Below are positions 22,914 through 28,995 of a DNA stretch of 28,995 nucleotides, piece by piece (within the stretch, counting starts at the first letter, position 1; each line of letters starts with the position of its first letter). The notes under the pieces were generated by a model. It was not told the origin of the DNA. It ran no database searches and saw only the letters and a program-made list of their open reading frames with translations. Source of the DNA: Pholiota molesta (lineage: Eukaryota > Basidiomycota > Agaricomycetes > Agaricales > Strophariaceae); the NCBI GenBank assembly GCA_014925825.1, contig JACGCK010000397.1, positions 1-28,995 on the forward strand. Reading direction: 5' to 3'. A program made the translations under genes and the position numbers.

Positions 22914-24568
22914 TTATCCAGCCACTGGTTCACTACATAGACCTGAACTATTGTGTTCATATCTCAAGACGTGATAAGTAGCCCGATTGGAGCCTCTCTT
23001 ATGCTTAAGATTATCAATGCCTCGGACCTGAGGTATAGGCGGATATGTGTCCATCGAAACTCCAGGTCCCTATTGAGAGGAACAATAGGTAAGTATACGA
23101 TTTATTATCAACGGAGGCAAACACGCCAATACTCACGAAGTCATAGACAAACGGCCGACTTTGCGTTACACCAAAGAAACGCGAGCTTTCGAGGATGACC
23201 GAGTAGACGGGGGACGGGTCGTTGCCCGGCGCGTGGACGCTCCAGCCCGTCGACGGCGAGCGGACGTCCCAGAACGACACGACGCTGTGTCGCGCGGTGC
23301 CTGCGGCGATGTGCGCCGCGGACCCGCCGCCGCAAGACACGGAATAGATGGACTCGTACGACCAGCGATCTGCCAGCGTGAGCACGGGCCGCAGGAGAGG
23401 GGCATCACCCCCGTGGCCGCCACCGGCCCAGTGCTGCTGTTGCTGAGGTCTCTAGAAGCGCGCGAAGATGATCGGAGGTCGTAGCATCGTACTTGGCCAT
23501 CGAACCAGCCCGAGACGAGGATCTGCGGGGAGGCGCCCCAGGGCGAATTGATAGGAGCCCGCGAGAGGCCGTATACGGCGGATGTGGGGAGTTGCTCGGC
23601 TGGGAGGTCGGGTGCGCGTTTGGTGTGCAGGATGGCGGTGGGTCGTGGGGAGAGTATACCACCGTCAGTGATGGAATGTACATTTAGAGGCGTTGTGGAA
23701 GCAGTGCCGAATGCGGCGTAGGGTGTGGAAGACTCAAGACATAGATATGATGACCAGCTGCGGGTTTGGAGGTCGATGAGTGAGTGGGGAGTAGTGTCCG
23801 AGAGGTCTGCGTAATTGGAGCTTAGTCTAGCGTAGCCATTGGTGGATAGTGCGAGGACGATGTTGGATTCGGACGATAGGCTTTCTACGAAATCGTTGTT
23901 GGGCATAGGATTTAGTTTGATCCGCGAGAAAGATAGTGTCACTTGTTCTCCAGCAGGGGGTCGAGTCGTGAATAGGCGGATGCGCTCTATAGCTCCGTCA
24001 TGGAAGGCGACATCTAGTATTACGTTCGAGCCATCATCGTTGATACAAGTGATGGCGGTAATATCCCGCGCACGATCGGGATTTTCCAACAATGAGACCA
24101 CTCCTTCAAACGTGACGGGTGGGGCGGAGGACGAGCCTGCTTTCGGTACTCCGAAGGCATATGAATAAAGGTTACTGCCTGCGCCTACGATCAACCGGGA
24201 GGTGCTGATCGCGAGTACGGGTTGGAGTTTGCCTGCCCAAGTGCGCGACAAAGGACGTGCGATGAACGCTGCGCGCGTCCAGGCTGAGTCGGCTATGCCG
24301 TCATATAGGGCGCGTTTACGGGGGACCAGACAGCTCTTGCCTTTGCTAGGCTGTATGAGGGACGAGGGTTGGCGCGCAAGTAGTTTGACCAGCCGTATGC
24401 ATTGACCTGTGCCTCGTGAGTCGCCGAAATGAGCAAGATGAGACGAAAAAAACGTACGATGGTGTGCAGGACGTGGCAAGTCAAGGATAGGGCGGTTAGT
24501 TCGTTTATTCCGAGAGGCTCCAAGATAAGAATCAGGATGTCTTCCGGGAGCGATGTGAGGGTCAACAT
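22914..24568 (-). CDS. F-box protein with WD-repeat-like C-terminal region, 3 exons, two frame breaks
   Basis: Exon 1 (24568-24458) encodes MLTLTSLPEDILILILEPLG followed by LTALSLTCHVLHTI, a good F-box (residues ~4-37). Exon 2 is 24406-23137 and exon 3 is 23069-22914, with introns of 51 and 67 nt (GTACGT...ACAG, GTGAGT...ATAG). After the F-box come VNAYGWSNYLRANPRPS, FIARPLSRTWAGKLQPVLAI and blade-like segments including VRCYDLRSS (~residue 345) and VVSFWDVRSPSTGW (~415). Expected length is 512 aa. Two breaks interrupt it, at the C5 run 24320-24324 and the C4 run 23399-23402; each is closed by one added base, and the phase then fits both introns. F-box/WD proteins usually recruit substrates to SCF ubiquitin ligases. 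I cannot name the orthologue. It is head to head with GEM1. Confidence 0.75.
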
Positions 24569-25090
24569 GGTGGGGTAATTCTTTGACCACCGTGACTGTT
24601 CCAGTCAATTCAACGGCTTCTTAAATAGAGAAGGACCAGCATAGCTCACGCGTGTAAACGGGACGGACGTTTCAAGAATACGCTCCTTCAGTAGGTCCGA
24701 AGATTCTGATTAATTGATGGTACTGGCGGAAGAATTCTCAGAGGAAAGGCGCACTGGTAGTTTAATTCTTTGTTCAGTTGGAATTGGGATGTGTACGAAA
24801 TAAAAGCGAAGACTGAGCGTTCTTATGGGCGCCAGATATTTCGGAACCGCTGGGGTGGTCATAGTGAACAGTCTGGAGCACAGCTTGGTGGCACTGGGTG
24901 CGACAAGATTCGGCAACAGCTCTGCATCACGTGTTCTGCTATATTTCCTTCCTCCCCGTCTGCTCTGACCGCCAGAACACTCAGCACCCAATCTATCCTA
25001 TTCTCCGGCCGTCTCTCTCCATCTACCTTATAGTCGTTCGCACCGTGCACTTAAACTACGCCAGCCCAGCGCACGAATCACATAGAGGAC
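24569..25090. promoter_or_regulatory. Shared divergent promoter of the F-box gene and GEM1
   Basis: 522 bp separate the two start codons, which point away from each other, so both promoters must lie here. Minus-strand ORF 24862-24710 (50 codons, MTTPAVPKYLAPIRTLSLRF...) is open but unrecognised. It is in the same frame as a segment that could be spliced (GTGAGC 24649 to ACAG 24596) to the F-box start. No clear TATA box is seen. Confidence 0.5.
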
Positions 25091-27835
<2,745 letters not shown>

Positions 27836-28115
27836 AGTAGACGCGCAATTAAATCATGAGCTGGAGAGTGGGCCCAAAAAGGAAATGTGGGATAGTTCGA
27901 GAGCCGACGTGTCAGATCCGAATCTGCGGCATTGCATAAGTCGTGGGGCGAGGACGGTGGACAATTGATTTGGGTGCGCCTTGCTTGCATTCGACAGCCA
28001 ACGGCGTGCCCATCGATCTACACGACTCTGAACAAATCCACACGTGTGCCCTGTAAAACGTCCTGTTGCGCGCGCTGTCTCTGGTTTTGCTACTCTAACA
28101 CTGACCATTTATGCC
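27836..28115 (+). promoter_or_regulatory. Intergenic region between GEM1 and the VWA gene
   Basis: This 280-bp stretch holds the GEM1 3' UTR and the promoter of the VWA-domain gene (tandem, same strand). No specific site is recognised. Confidence 0.4.
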
Positions 28116-28995
28116 ATGGACGAAGATATGAGTATGGACTCGAGCTACGCCTCCAACCTGCATTCGAACACCAACCTGGACGCAGGTCTTCAACGCGACA
28201 CACACTGAAGCGATCCAGGCAGAAAGCAGCTGTGAGCACACTCCCATCTACTAGGCATTAGCTGTTTCTCTTCGGAGCCGCTGCCAGAATCTCCCCCCTG
28301 TGCGTTCATCTTCATCAGATCACTGATTCTCGTCATCATCGTGTGGGACCTCGTTTTCGTGCAAGACTGCACGGCAGCCAAGGAACGTACATCTCCTCCG
28401 CGACGAAGAACATCGAGTCTATCTGCGCGCACATATTTGAGTCGGGCAAGCTCCAAAGCCCAGAAGACCTTCGCGTCGGGCTCGTCGCTTTCCGGGATCA
28501 CCCCCCGCAGGACCATACGTACATCACCAAGAACTTTGGCTTTCGTCGACATCAGCCAGGTGCACAAAAATCTGTCGACGCTGTATGCTTCGGGCGGTGG
28601 AGATGGGCCAGAGGCGGTGACCGTGCACTGGCGGAGGCGGTCAACATGGATGGAGACCGTATTCCAGCAAAATGGTGGTGCTCATTGCGGATGCGCCGCC
28701 CCATGGAATTGGGAATACGGCGATGGTATGTTGATTTTCGTTTAGGTGATATGTCACCGAACCTTTCTTGATTTTAGGGTTCGATGAGGGTTCTCCTGAT
28801 GGCAATGACCCACTACAGCTCGCTCGCTTGATGGCCAGTCGGGGATCACACTCGCAAGTGCTGCTTTATCCTGATCTTATGGATGTCTCATATTTCTATA
28901 GTTCTTCGTCGCATGTGAACCTGCTCTCAGTGGATATTCAGTGAGCGATGTTCATCAGTAGCGACGCTTAGATTTTGACATTGATTACCCCTATT
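28116..28995 (+). CDS. VWA (von Willebrand factor A) domain protein, 5' part only, with frame breaks and a GC-AG intron
   Basis: The start MDEDMSMDSSYASNLHSN is followed by a poorly resolved first intron (GTGAGC at 28232, acceptor probably 28287). A clear VWA domain comes next: LVFVQDCTG, SQGTYISSATKNIESICAHI, VGLVAFRDHPPQDHTYITKN, YASGGGDGPEAVT, KMVVLIADAPPHGIGEYGDG and DPLQLARLMASRG. DCTGS fits the DxTxS MIDAS metal site. The next intron is 28726-28777. The one after it, 28854-28901, has a GC donor (GCAAGT) and joins to FFVACEPALSGY; a further donor GTGAGC lies at 28941 and the gene runs off the window. About eight one-base deficits break the frame (near 28190-28207, 28373, 28542, 28548, 28624, 28651, 28712, 28842). 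Related VWA regions occur in VwkA-type alpha-kinases, but no kinase domain is seen within the window. Function not assigned. Confidence 0.8.

Overview
The window reads as nuclear DNA of a basidiomycete fungus, most likely a mushroom-forming Agaricomycete. Its genes are split by many short introns (about 45-85 nt) with GTRNGY-type donors. The proteins are fungal or pan-eukaryotic housekeeping and signalling families: a long Ecl1-type protein, an SH3-RasGEF of the Cdc25 type, Gem1/Miro and a MIDAS-type VWA protein. No bacterial-style operons, tRNA, rRNA or CRISPR array were seen.

Layout. 1-1230 holds the broken 3' end of a tyrosine-recombinase element, followed by two copies of an ~85-bp direct repeat about 630 bp apart. 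This fits the tail of a DIRS/Ngaro-type retrotransposon with split direct repeats. 1664-3131 (-) is an Ecl1/Ecl2/Ecl3-type zinc protein gene. 3132-15047 is an ~11.9-kb stretch in which I recognise no gene. 15048-16115 (+) encodes an OGFr-domain protein in four exons. 16287-16634 (-) encodes a small GSKIP-domain protein, tail to tail with it. 18377-22570 (+) is a seven-exon Ras guanine-nucleotide exchange factor. 22914-24568 (-) is an F-box/WD-like protein, tail to tail with the RasGEF gene and head to head with the next gene. 25091-27835 (+) is GEM1, the mitochondrial Rho GTPase, in 15 exons. 28116 to the window end (+) is the 5' part of a VWA-domain protein gene that contains a GC-AG intron.

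The main finding concerns reading frames. The OGFr, GSKIP and RasGEF genes (15.0-22.6 kb) are perfectly open once introns are removed. The ecl1 gene, the F-box gene, GEM1 and the VWA gene are broken by single missing bases: 1, 2, 22 and about 8 of them. Almost all lie where one more copy of a neighbouring base would restore the conserved frame, and I found no insertions. With 22 one-base deficits, GEM1 stays in phase across all 14 splice junctions and its motifs are intact. This looks like base-calling or consensus error in unpolished parts of the assembly rather than gene death, and it may hide genes in the 'empty' 3.1-15.0 kb stretch.

The genes do not form one obvious pathway. Several are regulatory (Ras activation, GSK3/PKA scaffolding, ubiquitin-ligase substrate recruitment, lifespan/stress response), and Gem1 acts in mitochondrial distribution. 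All intron coordinates were assigned by eye from GT(GC)-AG sites plus family conservation.
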